A stretch of 64,000 nucleotides of DNA, from assembly GCA_015654635.1 (NCBI GenBank), contig JAATGP010000049.1, forward strand, positions 1 to 64,000, in the 5' to 3' direction. This document shows, one piece after another, positions 9,517-18,760 of this stretch; position 1 is the stretch's first letter, and the number at the start of each line of letters is the position of its first letter. This DNA is from Alphaproteobacteria bacterium. GTDB taxonomy: Bacteria; Pseudomonadota; Alphaproteobacteria; Micropepsales; Micropepsaceae. The notes beneath the pieces were generated by a model that did not search any database, was not told the DNA's origin, and worked only from the letters and a program-made list of their open reading frames with translations. Made by a program: the position numbers and the translations under genes.

Positions 9517-10884
9517 GTGGTCTGGTCCCCGCAAAGCTGGCGCGCAAAGCCGATTCTTCAACTCCCCGCTTATCCGGATGCGGAGGCGCTGGCGGCTGTC
9601 GAAAACACCCTGCGCACCCGTCCCCCCTTGGTCTTTGCCGGTGAAGCGCGCGATCTTATGTCGTCGCTGGGGCAGGTCGCCGAAGGCAAGGCATTCCTGT
9701 TGCAAGGGGGCGACTGCGCCGAAAGCTTCGCCGAATTCCTGCCGGACAATATCCGCGACACGCTGCGCGTGATTTTGCAGATGGCGGTTGTGCTGACCTT
9801 TGCCGCGGGGGTTCCGGTGGTGAAGGTGGGGCGTATCGCCGGGCAGTTCGCCAAACCCCGCTCGGATGATTTTGAGACGCGCGGGGGTGTCAGCCTGCCG
9901 TCTTATCGCGGCGACAATATCAACGGCATCGAATTCACCAGCGAGGCGCGCATCCCAGATCCGCAGCGCCTGATGGAGGGCTATGCCCAATCGGCCGCCA
10001 CGCTCAACCTGCTGCGCGCCTTCACCAATGGCGGTTATGCCGATCTGCATAACGTTCACCGTTGGATGTTGGGCTTCATAGCGGGGTCGCCGGCCGGCGA
10101 ACAATTCAGAAGCCTCGCGCAACGTGTTTCCGAATCGCTGGATTTCATGCGCGCTTGCGGCATCACGCCGGAAACCGTGCCACAACTGCGCACCACCAAC
10201 TTCTACACCAGCCACGAAGCGCTGTTCTTGGGTTACGAGCAGGCGCTGACCCGGGTCGATTCCACCAGCGGCGATTGGTACGACACCTCGGCCCATATGC
10301 TGTGGATCGGTGACCGCACACGTCAGGTCGATGGTGCCCATGTCGAGTTCTGCCGCGGCATCAAGAATCCGATTGGCCTCAAATGCGGCCCCTCGATGAC
10401 GAATGACGATCTGGCGCGGCTCTGCGAAACCATCAATCCAGAAAACAAGCCGGGCCGCATCACCCTGATCTGCCGCTTCGGCGCCGATAGGGTGGGCGAA
10501 AACCTGCCGCGCCTCATTCGCACCATTGAGCGCGAAGGTGCCAAGGTGGTGTGGTCCTGCGATCCCATGCACGGCAACACAGTCAAATCCGGCACCGGCT
10601 ATAAGACGCGCCCCTTCGACCGCATCCAGAAAGAGGTCAAAACCTTCTTCGACGTGCATCGTGCCGAAGGCACCCATGCCGGCGGGGTGCATTTCGAAAT
10701 GACGGGCCAAAATGTCACCGAATGCCTCGGCGGCGCCCAGGCGATTGGCGAAGAAGATCTGGAAAAGCGTTATCACACCCATTGCGATCCGCGTCTCAAT
10801 GCCAGCCAGTCAATCGAACTGGCCTTTCTGATGGCAGAGAGCATCCGCGCCGAGCGTATGAAGGATGCGGGCTACGCGGCATAA
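9517..10884 (+). CDS. Class II 3-deoxy-7-phosphoheptulonate (DAHP) synthase
   Basis: First step of the shikimate pathway: phosphoenolpyruvate plus erythrose-4-phosphate to DAHP. Plant/actinobacterial class II family, normal in alphaproteobacteria. Diagnostic segments are [72 protein letters not shown] and LKCGPS, and the late metal-site region [21 protein letters not shown]. 455 aa is full length. The start is a GTG at 9517 with GAGGAG ahead. It is followed after 25 bp by a membrane-protein gene on the same strand. Confidence 0.95.
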   Translation: MVWSPQSWRAKPILQLPAYPDAEALAAVENTLRTRPPLVFAGEARDLMSSLGQVAEGKAFLLQGGDCAESFAEFLPDNIRDTLRVILQMAVVLTFAAGVPVVKVGRIAGQFAKPRSDDFETRGGVSLPSYRGDNINGIEFTSEARIPDPQRLMEGYAQSAATLNLLRAFTNGGYADLHNVHRWMLGFIAGSPAGEQFRSLAQRVSESLDFMRACGITPETVPQLRTTNFYTSHEALFLGYEQALTRVDSTSGDWYDTSAHMLWIGDRTRQVDGAHVEFCRGIKNPIGLKCGPSMTNDDLARLCETINPENKPGRITLICRFGADRVGENLPRLIRTIEREGAKVVWSCDPMHGNTVKSGTGYKTRPFDRIQKEVKTFFDVHRAEGTHAGGVHFEMTGQNVTECLGGAQAIGEEDLEKRYHTHCDPRLNASQSIELAFLMAESIRAERMKDAGYAA

Positions 10885-10909
10885 TGATGACGTTCTGAGG
10901 GGGGCATAG

Positions 10910-11665
10910 ATGGGCGCAGCACGGTTGTTGGCCAAAGGCTGGGTCCTGCTTTGCCTCTTCGCCGGGGCGCATGCTTTGCGCTTTGCGCTTGCGGGCGGCA
11001 ATGAGCCCACGGTGGTGGTGCCGCAATTGCTGATCGCACTGGCGCTGTTCGCCGCCATGGGGCTGCTTTTTGTTGGCGGCTATGGCGCTTCCAGTGACGG
11101 CTTTCACCACCACACCGCAACCATGAAGGAGCGCAAGCTCGGCGTTGCCCGGCCACATTTCAACGATTCCGTGCTCTTCATCTTTGCCGCGCTCAGCTTC
11201 GTGGCGCAGGTCTGGTACGCACCCAATCATTTGAGCGGACCGGCCACCGATGGGTTGGCGCAGGCCATTGCCTATGCCGTGCCGGGCCAGGGTGTGATTG
11301 CCGACCGCCTTGCAACCTGCACCCTCGATGGCGGGCGGATCTTTGCCTCCGCCTTTGCCTGGCTGCTCGCGGTGGTCTTTTTGGCATCGTCGGTTTCGCG
11401 TTTGAAACAGGCGGCCGCGCAGGTGCGCCTCGACCGGGCCTTGCATCCCCATAGCCTCGGTCTGACCACGCTTGCCGCCGCGCTCGGTATCGTCGCGATC
11501 ATCGGCATCCAATGCTTGTTCGTGGGCTCGGTGCTGGCGGCTTTGCCCTGCAGTGCCTTTGCCGGGATTCCCGGCGCGCTATTGATCGGGCTTGGGCCGC
11601 TGCTGCTCGCTTATATGATCTATGCCGCGCTGGCCGTCCTGCTCGCCAGCGGCAGCGCTTCTTAA
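10910..11665 (+). CDS. Integral membrane protein of unknown function
   Basis: A 251-aa protein with about five hydrophobic helices (residues 8-28, 38-60, 85-105, 145-160, 185-250), a His-rich loop DGFHHHTATMKE, and a conserved-looking HFNDSVLFIFAALSFVAQVWY. I do not recognise the family. The ATG follows a GAGGGGGG Shine-Dalgarno, and the gene lies 25 bp after the DAHP synthase stop, so cotranscription is likely. Nothing in the sequence ties it to aromatic biosynthesis. Confidence 0.65.
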   Translation: MGAARLLAKGWVLLCLFAGAHALRFALAGGNEPTVVVPQLLIALALFAAMGLLFVGGYGASSDGFHHHTATMKERKLGVARPHFNDSVLFIFAALSFVAQVWYAPNHLSGPATDGLAQAIAYAVPGQGVIADRLATCTLDGGRIFASAFAWLLAVVFLASSVSRLKQAAAQVRLDRALHPHSLGLTTLAAALGIVAIIGIQCLFVGSVLAALPCSAFAGIPGALLIGLGPLLLAYMIYAALAVLLASGSAS

Positions 11666-11749
11666 ACCATAAAAATAGTGTGCCTTTAACCGGCTCTTTA
11701 AGAGATTACCCTTATATACCGCGCCTGATTATTTGGAGGCGAGGGCGTC

Positions 11750-12160
11750 ATGGCACTGGTGGTTTGGAGCGACAAGCTGAGCGTCGGCGTGCGTAGCATC
11801 GATGATCAGCATAAGAAATTGGTAACCCTCTTAAATCAGTTGCATGACGGCATGATCGCCGGGCGCGGCAAGGAAGTTGTGGGACCGGTGCTCAAGGGGC
11901 TCATCGATTATACCGCCACCCATTTCAAATACGAAGAAGACCTCTTTGCCCGCACGGGCTATGCCGACAGCGCCGCCCATAAAAAGGAACACAGCGATCT
12001 GGTACGTCGGGTCCTCGAAATTCAGCAGATCTATAATGAAAAAGGCCCCAGCGTTTTGACCATTCAGGTCATGAACTTCCTCAAGGATTGGCTGACCGCC
12101 CATATTCTGGGTTCCGATCAGAAATATGTGCCCCACCTCAAGGCCAAAGGCGTGAGCTGA
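11750..12160 (+). CDS. Bacteriohemerythrin
   Basis: Oxygen-binding non-haem di-iron four-helix protein. All seven iron ligands of the family are visible: H21 (DDQHKKL), H58 and E62 (THFKYEED), H77 and H81 (HKKEH), H118 and D123 (HILGSDQKY). Single-domain, 136 aa, no signal peptide, so cytosolic oxygen sensing or delivery is likely. The start has GGAGGCGAGG ahead. It stands alone in the plus direction with an 84-bp AT-richer upstream spacer. Confidence 0.93.
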   Translation: MALVVWSDKLSVGVRSIDDQHKKLVTLLNQLHDGMIAGRGKEVVGPVLKGLIDYTATHFKYEEDLFARTGYADSAAHKKEHSDLVRRVLEIQQIYNEKGPSVLTIQVMNFLKDWLTAHILGSDQKYVPHLKAKGVS

Positions 12161-12242
12161 ATGTGGCCGGTGTGAAGATTTGGTACAAAAAGAGACACCT
12201 CTCCTGCGTGTGGTCAGGATAGCCTGCCGTCATTGTGCGGCC

Positions 12243-12256
12243 TGTCACCGGTGACA
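12243..12256. promoter_or_regulatory. 14-bp perfect palindrome, LacI-type operator candidate
   Basis: TGTCACCGGTGACA is a perfect palindrome with a central CG and TG/CA ends, the shape of LacI-family sugar-regulator operators. It lies in the 266-bp space between bacteriohemerythrin and the Gfo/Idh gene, about 170 bp upstream of the latter. No binding protein can be assigned, and the core differs from the AGCGCTT core of the mannan locus. Confidence 0.35.
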
Positions 12257-12426
12257 CGGGTCGCCCAATAACCCGCCTGGAGTGCGGCATTAACCATAAA
12301 AAAGCTCCGCCTTTGCTCCCGCGGAAGGCGTAGGCGGCGTCTGAGTGTAACAAGACGAAACATTATATGACTCGCAACGGGACTGCCCCGGGGCATTTAT
12401 GTGCCTGTCGTAATGGGGAATTTCTG

Positions 12427-13398
12427 GTGTCGCCCATCCGTGTTGTTGCTGAGAATGGTTCCTTGAAAGCCGCAGTGATTGGGGCCGGCGCTTTTGGGCG
12501 TCACCATGCCACCAAATACCGTGGCCTTAACGGCGTTGATTTGGTTGCGATCGCTGATCCGTCTGCGGAGGTTCGGCGCACGGCGCTGATCAATTATGGC
12601 GCGCCTTGCGTCGCCGATTGGCGCGAACTCCTGGGCAAGGTCGATCTGGTCAGTGTCTGCACCCCTGCGGTCACCCATTCGGCCATCGTCCGCGCCTTTC
12701 TCAATGCCGGGGCGCATGTGATGGTGGAAAAGCCGATTGCCACCGCGATTGAGGAAGCCGACGATCTCGTCGCCCTGGCGCGCAGCACCGGCCGCGTGCT
12801 CACGGTTGGTCATCAAGAACGCTTCGTCTTTTCCCATTCGGGTTTGCTGGATCAAAAGGAAATTCCGCTGGAGGTTTCGTGCTGGCGCAAGGGTCCTTGG
12901 ACCGGCCGCGGCGCCGATGTCAGCGTTGTGCTGGATCTCATGATCCATGATCTCGATCTCGTCCATCAGCTGATCCCTGGCGACGTGCGCGGTGTGCAGG
13001 CGCGCGGGGCCTGCGAGCAATCGCTGCTCTGCGATGAGGTCAAGGCCGCCATTATGTTCGAGAACGGCGCCGTTGCCCGCCTCGAGACCAGCCGGATTGC
13101 CGAGGCGCGTAGCCGAGGCATGCGGGCCATTTATGCCGACGGTATGGTGGAGATCGATTTCCTCACCCGCACGGTAAAGAACACCACCCCGCGTCCTTTG
13201 AAGTCGATTGAGGTCGCCGATCCTTTGGGCGAATCGGTTGCCTCCTTCGTGCGCGCTGTGCAGACCGGGACCGAACCTTTGGTCCGGGCCGAGGAGGCGC
13301 GTAATGCACTCGCCACCGCGCTCCTGATCGATGATGCCGCTGAACGCACCATTCATGGCCGCACCCGCCGCCCGATGGTCGCTGCCGCTGCGCGGTAA
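12427..13398 (+). CDS. Gfo/Idh/MocA-family oxidoreductase (UDP-GlcNAc 3-dehydrogenase-like)
   Basis: NAD(P)-dependent sugar oxidoreductase. The Rossmann motif is AAVIGAGAFGRHHATKY; the family EKP motif is present in VMVEKPIATA; the substrate domain includes VGHQERF and the DLMIHDLDLVHQL helix with the catalytic-type His. The pattern resembles GnnA-type UDP-N-acetylglucosamine 3-dehydrogenases used for amide-linked lipid A, but no partner aminotransferase is adjacent. I take the GTG at 12427, with GGGGAA seven bases ahead; an ATG at 12367 would add 20 unlikely residues without a ribosome site. Specificity is inference. Confidence 0.8.
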   Translation: MSPIRVVAENGSLKAAVIGAGAFGRHHATKYRGLNGVDLVAIADPSAEVRRTALINYGAPCVADWRELLGKVDLVSVCTPAVTHSAIVRAFLNAGAHVMVEKPIATAIEEADDLVALARSTGRVLTVGHQERFVFSHSGLLDQKEIPLEVSCWRKGPWTGRGADVSVVLDLMIHDLDLVHQLIPGDVRGVQARGACEQSLLCDEVKAAIMFENGAVARLETSRIAEARSRGMRAIYADGMVEIDFLTRTVKNTTPRPLKSIEVADPLGESVASFVRAVQTGTEPLVRAEEARNALATALLIDDAAERTIHGRTRRPMVAAAAR

Positions 13399-13404
13399 GC
13401 CCCT

Positions 13405-13500
13405 GCGCTTTCCTCCCCTGCGGAGCACAGAGCGGAGAGCCGCACTTTACCCAAATAGCGGGGGAGGTGCCGAGCCTTTCGCGAGGCGGAGGGGCAGCAC
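13405..13500. repeat. Intergenic modular hairpin repeat
   Basis: Contains TCCCCTGCGGAGCAC, then GCGGGGGAGGT, a hairpin with GCCT/AGGC arms, and GGAGGGGC. The left half matches the element at 33495-33592 (CTCCCTCGCGGAGCAC, AGCGGGGGAGGT), so the two belong to one dispersed family. It fills most of the space between the oxidoreductase and nadE. Confidence 0.6.
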
Positions 13501-13548
13501 ACCGTTCTGTCCCTTTTTATTGTCCCGCTCCCGCGCTAAACACGACCT

Positions 13549-15204
13549 GTGACAGACCGTATCCGCATCGCGCTCGCCCAGCTCAACCCCATCATGGGCG
13601 ATCTTACCGGCAACCTCGCCAAGGCCCGTGCCGCGCGCGAAGCTGTGCCGCAAGCCGATGTCATCCTTTTCGCCGAGATGTTCATCACCGGCTACCCCCA
13701 GGAAGACTTGGTGCTCAAACGCGCCTTGCAGGATGACGCGCGCGATGCGGTCAAGGAATTGGCCGCCGATACCGCCGATGGCGGCCCCGCGGTTTTGATG
13801 GGCACGCCCTGGCGCGAAGCCGGCAAACTTTACAACGCCGTGGCTTACCTCGAGGACGGCGGCATCGCCGCACGCACCCTTAAGCACGATCTGCCCAATT
13901 ACGGCGTCTTCGATGAGAAGCGCGTCTTCACCCCCGGCCCTTTGACCGGCCCCTTGATGGTGCGCGGTGTGCGCCTCGGTGTCCCTATCTGTGAAGACAT
14001 CTGGACGCCCGAGGTGGTGGACTGCATGGCCGAAACCGGCGCCGAAATTCTCCTGGTGCCGAACGGCTCACCTTATGAGGTCGGCAAGGAAGACGTTCGC
14101 CTCAACCGCATCGTGGCGCGCATCGGCGAAAGCGGCCTGCCGCTGGCCTACCTCAATCAGGTCGGCGGCCAGGACGAGCTGGTCTTCGATGGCGCCTCGC
14201 TGGTCGTCAATGCCGACAAAAGCCTCGCGCATGCTTTGCCGCCCTGGGTCGAGCAAACCGTGGTCACCGATTGGCATCGCCAAAATGGCGTCTGGGTCTG
14301 TCAGCCAGGCGCATGCGCGCCATCCGAGGAGCGTTCGCAATCGGTCTATCACGCCATGATGCTGGGCCTGCGCGACTATGTGAACAAGAACCGCTTCCCC
14401 GGCGTGGTGCTGGGCATGTCTGGCGGTATCGATTCCGCGCTGTCCGCTGCCGTGGCCGTCGATGCCCTCGGTCCTGATCGCGTTCGCTGTGTGATGATGC
14501 CGTCCCGCTATACGGCGCAAGACAGCCTCGATGATGCCGAAGAATGCGCCAGGCTTTTGGGCGTGCCTTACGAGACCATTCCGATTGAAACCGCGGTGGA
14601 CGGTTTCACCACGACGCTGGCTCCGGCCTTTGCGGGCAAAAAAGCCGACACCACCGAAGAGAATATTCAGTCGCGCGTGCGCGGCCTGATCCTCATGGCG
14701 CTCTCCAACAAATTCGGTCCCATGGTGCTCACCACCGGCAACAAATCGGAAATGAGCGTCGGTTACGCCACGCTCTATGGCGATATGTGCGGCGGCTACA
14801 ATGTGCTGAAAGACATCTATAAGATGGAGGTCTTCCGCCTTTGCCATTGGCGCAACGCGCACACACCCTCCGGTGCCTTCGGCCCCAATGGCCGGGTGAT
14901 CCCCGAGCGCATTATCACCAAGCCGCCTTCGGCGGAATTGCGCGACAATCAGAAGGACCAGGATTCACTGCCGCCTTACGAAATCCTCGATGGCATTCTG
15001 GAATGCTTGGTCGAACAGGAAATGGCCTTTGAAGACGTGGTGGCCAAGGGTTTCGAGCCCGCCACCGTCAAGCGCGTCGAGCACCTTCTCTATCTTTCCG
15101 AATACAAACGCCGCCAGGCCCCGCCGGGCGTCAAAATCGGTTCCCGCAATTTCGGCCGCGACCGCCGCTACCCCATCACCAACGCCTTCCGGGATGCAAG
15201 ATAA
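13549..15204 (+). CDS. nadE: Glutamine-dependent NAD+ synthase
   Basis: Last step of NAD synthesis: nicotinate adenine dinucleotide to NAD using glutamine nitrogen and ATP. The N-terminal nitrilase-type glutaminase domain has the triad E43 (FAEMFITGYP), K112 (TLKHDLPN) and C148 (VPICEDIW). The C-terminal ammonia-dependent synthase has the PP-loop GMSGGIDSAL and TTGNKSEMSVGYATLYGDMCG. 551 aa is the usual length of the two-domain form. Start is a GTG at 13549; no good Shine-Dalgarno is visible. Confidence 0.95.
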   Translation: MTDRIRIALAQLNPIMGDLTGNLAKARAAREAVPQADVILFAEMFITGYPQEDLVLKRALQDDARDAVKELAADTADGGPAVLMGTPWREAGKLYNAVAYLEDGGIAARTLKHDLPNYGVFDEKRVFTPGPLTGPLMVRGVRLGVPICEDIWTPEVVDCMAETGAEILLVPNGSPYEVGKEDVRLNRIVARIGESGLPLAYLNQVGGQDELVFDGASLVVNADKSLAHALPPWVEQTVVTDWHRQNGVWVCQPGACAPSEERSQSVYHAMMLGLRDYVNKNRFPGVVLGMSGGIDSALSAAVAVDALGPDRVRCVMMPSRYTAQDSLDDAEECARLLGVPYETIPIETAVDGFTTTLAPAFAGKKADTTEENIQSRVRGLILMALSNKFGPMVLTTGNKSEMSVGYATLYGDMCGGYNVLKDIYKMEVFRLCHWRNAHTPSGAFGPNGRVIPERIITKPPSAELRDNQKDQDSLPPYEILDGILECLVEQEMAFEDVVAKGFEPATVKRVEHLLYLSEYKRRQAPPGVKIGSRNFGRDRRYPITNAFRDAR

Positions 15205-15206
15205 GC

Positions 15207-15608
15207 ATGCGCGCAGCACGGCTAGCTTTGGTGTTGCTCCCGCTTGTCGCCGCTCCCGCGCACGCCGAAAAATGTCTGTCGTCGCTTACCTATCAAAAAA
15301 ATGGTGGCGATCTCGACAAGCTTGCCATTCCCGAAAACGTCCCCGATGACATCGTACACTGCGCCGCGCTCGCCTGCCGCGGCGAAGCCGACATCAAAAT
15401 GGTCGTGGAAAAGGACGGCAGCGCCGGTGATGTGGCAGTGACCATGACGGATGCGGCTGGTGCACCGTCTGACCAACGCTCCGCATTGCTGCAGCAGTGG
15501 TTGTCGAATCTCAAATTCGAGCCGCCGAAGCTGAAGACCAAGCCCGTATGCGTGAATCTGGAATTCAGTTTCGGGTTCGCACAGAAAAGATCGAAAAGCA
15601 CCCCATGA
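15207..15608 (+). CDS. Secreted protein with TonB-C-like domain
   Basis: Function unknown. A signal peptide ([21 protein letters not shown]) precedes a 110-residue domain with cysteines at [14 protein letters not shown] and VCVNLEF. The pattern [20 protein letters not shown]...[23 protein letters not shown] resembles the C-terminal domain of TonB-like proteins, but there is no proline-rich spanning region. It starts 2 bp after nadE and its last codons overlap the gltX start by 4 bp, so it is translated within the nadE-gltX transcript. Confidence 0.65.
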   Translation: MRAARLALVLLPLVAAPAHAEKCLSSLTYQKNGGDLDKLAIPENVPDDIVHCAALACRGEADIKMVVEKDGSAGDVAVTMTDAAGAPSDQRSALLQQWLSNLKFEPPKLKTKPVCVNLEFSFGFAQKRSKSTP

Positions 15609-16939
15609 CCACTATCGTCCGTTTTGCGCCATCGCCCACCGGTTTGCTGCATGTCGGCAATGCCCGCACGGCCATTCTCAATTTCCTCATCGCGCGCAAG
15701 AACAGCGGCAAATTCCTCTTGCGTATCGATGATACGGATACGGAGCGTTCCAAGCCGGAATATGAAACCGCCATCCTCGACAGCCTGAAATGGCTCGGCG
15801 TTTCTCACGATCTCTTCGCCCGACAGTCCGAACGCGCCCCCGCCCATCAGGAAGCCGCGGACCGCCTGAAAGCCACGGGCCAGCTTTATCCCTGTTACGA
15901 ATCTGCGTTGGAACTGGACCGCCGCCGTCAGCGCCAGATCGCCTCTGGCAAGCCGCCGGTTTACGACCGCGCCGCGCTGAGCCTCTCCGCCGAAGACCGC
16001 GCCCGCCTCGAAGCCGAAGGCAGGCGCCCGCATTGGCGCTTCAAGCTATCGCAGAAAAAGGTCGCCTGGAAAGATCTCATCCGCGGCGAGGTCGAGATCG
16101 ACACCGCCCATCTCTCCGATCCCGTCTTGATCCGCGAGGATGGCCGTTTCCTCTACACTCTGCCGTCTGTCGTCGATGACGTCGATTTCGCCATCACCCA
16201 CATCATCCGGGGCGAGGATCACGTCACCAACACCGCCGTGCAGATCGAAATCTTTGAAGCGCTCTGCGGCACCGCGCCAGCCTTCGCCCATCATCCGCTG
16301 CTGATTGGCGCGGGCGGGGAGGCGCTCTCCAAACGCTTGGGTTCGCTCTCCCTCAAACTGCTGGCCGAAGACGGTATCGAACCGATGGCCGCCGCCAGCT
16401 ACCTCGCCAAGACCGGCACTTCCGACCCCATCGCGCCCTTCGCCACCATGGACGAGCTGGTGGCCGGTTTCGCCATGGAGAAGATCGGCCGCGCTCCGGC
16501 TCATTTCGATCCGGCGGAGCTGGCCAATCTGAACGCCAAGCTGCTCCACCTTCTGCCGTTCGCCGCCGTCGAGGACCGCCTTGCCGAGGCCCAAGTCGGT
16601 GGAGAGTCGTTCTGGGAGGCGGTGAAAGCCAATCTCACTCGTTTTGCCGATGTGAAAGACCTCTGGCCCCTGGTTGTGGGCCCGATCACCCCGGTGATCG
16701 AGGATGCCGCTTTCATCGCCGCCGCCGCCGATCTTTTGCCGCCCGAACCTTGGGATGAGGCAACGTGGGGCCTGTGGACCAAGGCGGTGGCCGCCGCCAC
16801 CGGCACCAAGGGAAAAACCCTGTTCCATCCTTTGCGCTTGGCGCTCACCGCCCGCGAGCATGGACCGGAGCTGAAAAAGCTGCTACCTCTGATCGGACGA
16901 ACGCGGGCCTTGGCCCGCCTCAAAGGGGAAACGGCGTGA
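15605..16939 (+). CDS. gltX: Glutamyl-tRNA synthetase, short GluRS2 type
   Basis: Charges tRNA with glutamate. The class I HIGH-type motif is [16 protein letters not shown], the KMSKS-type motif is LSKRLGSLS, and [12 protein letters not shown] is the family glutamate pocket. At 444 aa it is the short form found as one of two paralogues in many alphaproteobacteria; the second copy is not in the window. The frame is open 36 codons upstream, but the ATG at 15605 gives the canonical [13 protein letters not shown] start. Whether it also charges tRNA-Gln for the transamidation route cannot be read here. Confidence 0.93.
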   Translation: MTTIVRFAPSPTGLLHVGNARTAILNFLIARKNSGKFLLRIDDTDTERSKPEYETAILDSLKWLGVSHDLFARQSERAPAHQEAADRLKATGQLYPCYESALELDRRRQRQIASGKPPVYDRAALSLSAEDRARLEAEGRRPHWRFKLSQKKVAWKDLIRGEVEIDTAHLSDPVLIREDGRFLYTLPSVVDDVDFAITHIIRGEDHVTNTAVQIEIFEALCGTAPAFAHHPLLIGAGGEALSKRLGSLSLKLLAEDGIEPMAAASYLAKTGTSDPIAPFATMDELVAGFAMEKIGRAPAHFDPAELANLNAKLLHLLPFAAVEDRLAEAQVGGESFWEAVKANLTRFADVKDLWPLVVGPITPVIEDAAFIAAAADLLPPEPWDEATWGLWTKAVAAATGTKGKTLFHPLRLALTAREHGPELKKLLPLIGRTRALARLKGETA

Positions 16940-17028
16940 CCTTCTTCGCTTGCAATATCATTGCGCGAATTTGCGGCTAACGCCGCAACACCCCCCTTTT
17001 GCCCAAAACCCAGAACCGTCCTATTTAA

Positions 17029-17080
17029 CCTCCCCCTTATGGGGAGGTCGAAATGCGTAGCATTTCGGGTGGGGGCGGTC
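17029..17080. repeat. Intergenic modular hairpin repeat
   Basis: Two abutting hairpins: CCTCCCC/GGGGAGG (17029-17047) and CGAAATG-CGTAG-CATTTCG (17049-17067), then GGTGGGGGCGG. The second hairpin keeps the loop CGTAG seen in the copy at 18712-18730, whose arms differ in a compensatory way. It lies just upstream of cysS. Confidence 0.7.
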
Positions 17081-17121
17081 CCTCCAATGGAACGCGACGT
17101 GATCATCCAAGAGTACCAACC

Positions 17122-18588
17122 ATGACCATCCGCCTGCACAACACGCTGACCCGCCAGAAGGAAGCCTTCACCCCGCTCGATGCCAATAATGTGCGGATGT
17201 ATGTCTGCGGGCCGACGGTCTACGACTACGCCCATATCGGCAATGCGCGGCCCGTGATCGTCTTCGATGTGCTCTACCGCTTGCTGCGCCACACCTATGG
17301 CGAAAAGCACGTCACCTATGTCCGCAACATCACGGACATCGACGACAAGATCAACGCCCGCGCTGCCGAGATCGCTGCTGCCAAAAACATCACGGTGGAA
17401 GAAGCCCGCGTCGAAATCACCACCCGCACCACGCAGCAATATTTCGATGACGTTACCGCGCTGGGCTGCCTCATGCCGACGCACAATCCGCGCGCCACCG
17501 ATTACGTCCACGGCATGGTCGCGATGATCGCGGCTCTGATCGCAGCCGGTCACGCTTACGAAGCCGAAGGCCATGTGCTGTACGATGTCTCCTCCAAGCC
17601 CGATTACGGCAAGCTCTCGCGCCGTTCGTTGGATGAGATGATGGCCGGCGCCCGCGTGGAAGTGGCGCCCTACAAAAAGAGCCCGATGGATTTCGTGCTG
17701 TGGAAGCCGTCGGATGATCTGACGCCCGGCTGGCAATCGCCCTGGGGCCGCGGCCGTCCCGGCTGGCATATCGAATGCTCCGTGATGGGCGGTGCCTTGC
17801 TCGGCGATAGTTTCGATATTCACGGCGGTGGCGTCGATCTGATGTTCCCGCACCACGAAAACGAAATCGCCCAATCTGAAGGCGCGCACCACAACCACCC
17901 CTTGGCGCAAATCTGGCTGCACAACGGCTTCTTACAGGTCGAGGGTGAGAAAATGTCGAAATCCCTCGGCAACTTCATCACCATCAACGAACTGCTAACG
18001 ACCAACAAATTTGGTGAAAGACACTGGCCTGGTGCGGTGTTGCGGATGGCTATGATGATGACACATTATCGCCAGCCTATTGACTGGACGGTTTCGCGGC
18101 TCACCGAAGTATATTCTTTCGCGGTGGAATTCTTTTTGAAGACGTACGGCTTATCTCCAAGCGGAAACGTTTCGGAAGAACTAGTCAGCTTGCTTGCTGA
18201 CGACTTAAACACACCTGCCGCAATATCCTACCTACACAGCCTACGCATATCCAAAGCCCCTTCGTCAGCGCAAGAGCTTCTGGACGCACTTTCGTTTCTT
18301 GGTCTTCTGTTTAAACGCGAAGATTTTGCAAAGTTCTTAGTGTTGAATAAGCTTGCAGGTGGACAGAACATTGCTAGTTCGACTGAAGATAGGGCTATTT
18401 TGCGCGAAGCCGTTCTTTCTGAAACTGGTTTGCTAGAAGAACAGATTGACGCTCAGATACAGGCGCGAAATGCCGCGCGCAAAGCCAAAGACTTCCATGA
18501 ATCCGATCGCATCCGCGATGTCCTGCTATCACAGGGCATCGTCCTCAAAGACGGCCCCACCGGCACGACCTGGGAGGTGAAGAGATGA
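17122..18588 (+). CDS. cysS: Cysteinyl-tRNA synthetase with an AT-richer internal segment
   Basis: Charges tRNA-Cys. C29 ([10 protein letters not shown]) is the first zinc ligand, HIGN follows in YAHIGNARP, later zinc-site residues lie in WHIECSVMG and [12 protein letters not shown], and the KMSKS motif is intact ([11 protein letters not shown]). 488 aa is normal. Start is the ATG at 17122; the frame is open 23 codons upstream through the repeat. Odd point: from about 17990 to 18470 (anticodon-binding/DALR part) base use falls to near 40% GC, with TTA, CTA, AGT and AAT codons rare elsewhere here, then returns to normal. The frame is intact, so the protein is probably functional. Confidence 0.93.
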   Translation: MTIRLHNTLTRQKEAFTPLDANNVRMYVCGPTVYDYAHIGNARPVIVFDVLYRLLRHTYGEKHVTYVRNITDIDDKINARAAEIAAAKNITVEEARVEITTRTTQQYFDDVTALGCLMPTHNPRATDYVHGMVAMIAALIAAGHAYEAEGHVLYDVSSKPDYGKLSRRSLDEMMAGARVEVAPYKKSPMDFVLWKPSDDLTPGWQSPWGRGRPGWHIECSVMGGALLGDSFDIHGGGVDLMFPHHENEIAQSEGAHHNHPLAQIWLHNGFLQVEGEKMSKSLGNFITINELLTTNKFGERHWPGAVLRMAMMMTHYRQPIDWTVSRLTEVYSFAVEFFLKTYGLSPSGNVSEELVSLLADDLNTPAAISYLHSLRISKAPSSAQELLDALSFLGLLFKREDFAKFLVLNKLAGGQNIASSTEDRAILREAVLSETGLLEEQIDAQIQARNAARKAKDFHESDRIRDVLLSQGIVLKDGPTGTTWEVKR

Positions 18589-18591
18589 ACA

Positions 18592-18745
18592 TACCGCTTT
18601 CCCCCACCCGGCTCGCCTTTGGCTCGCCGACCTCCCCGCAAGGGGGAGGTGACAGAACAGGCCTCTTCTTTAACCTCCCCCTCGCGGGGGCTGATAGCGC
18701 CAGCGTATCAGCGAAGCGCGTAGCGCTTCGGGTGGGGGGCTCCGC
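18592..18745. repeat. Compound intergenic hairpin repeat
   Basis: Contains ACCTCCCC-gcaag-GGGGAGGT, a second ACCTCCCCCTCGCGGGGG, a hairpin CTGATA/TATCAG (18691-18711), and CGAAGCGC-gta-GCGCTTCG (18712-18730) followed by GGTGGGGGGC. It is at least two units of the same modular family as 17029-17080, filling the cysS-cimA gap. Confidence 0.7.
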
Positions 18746-18760
18746 CGCGAGGGTTTGCAC

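Noticed and set aside
12300..12340. Minus-strand hairpin CGCCTT/AAGGCG followed by a T-run
   Set aside because: Looks like a terminator but no minus-strand gene lies upstream of it; not enough to call.
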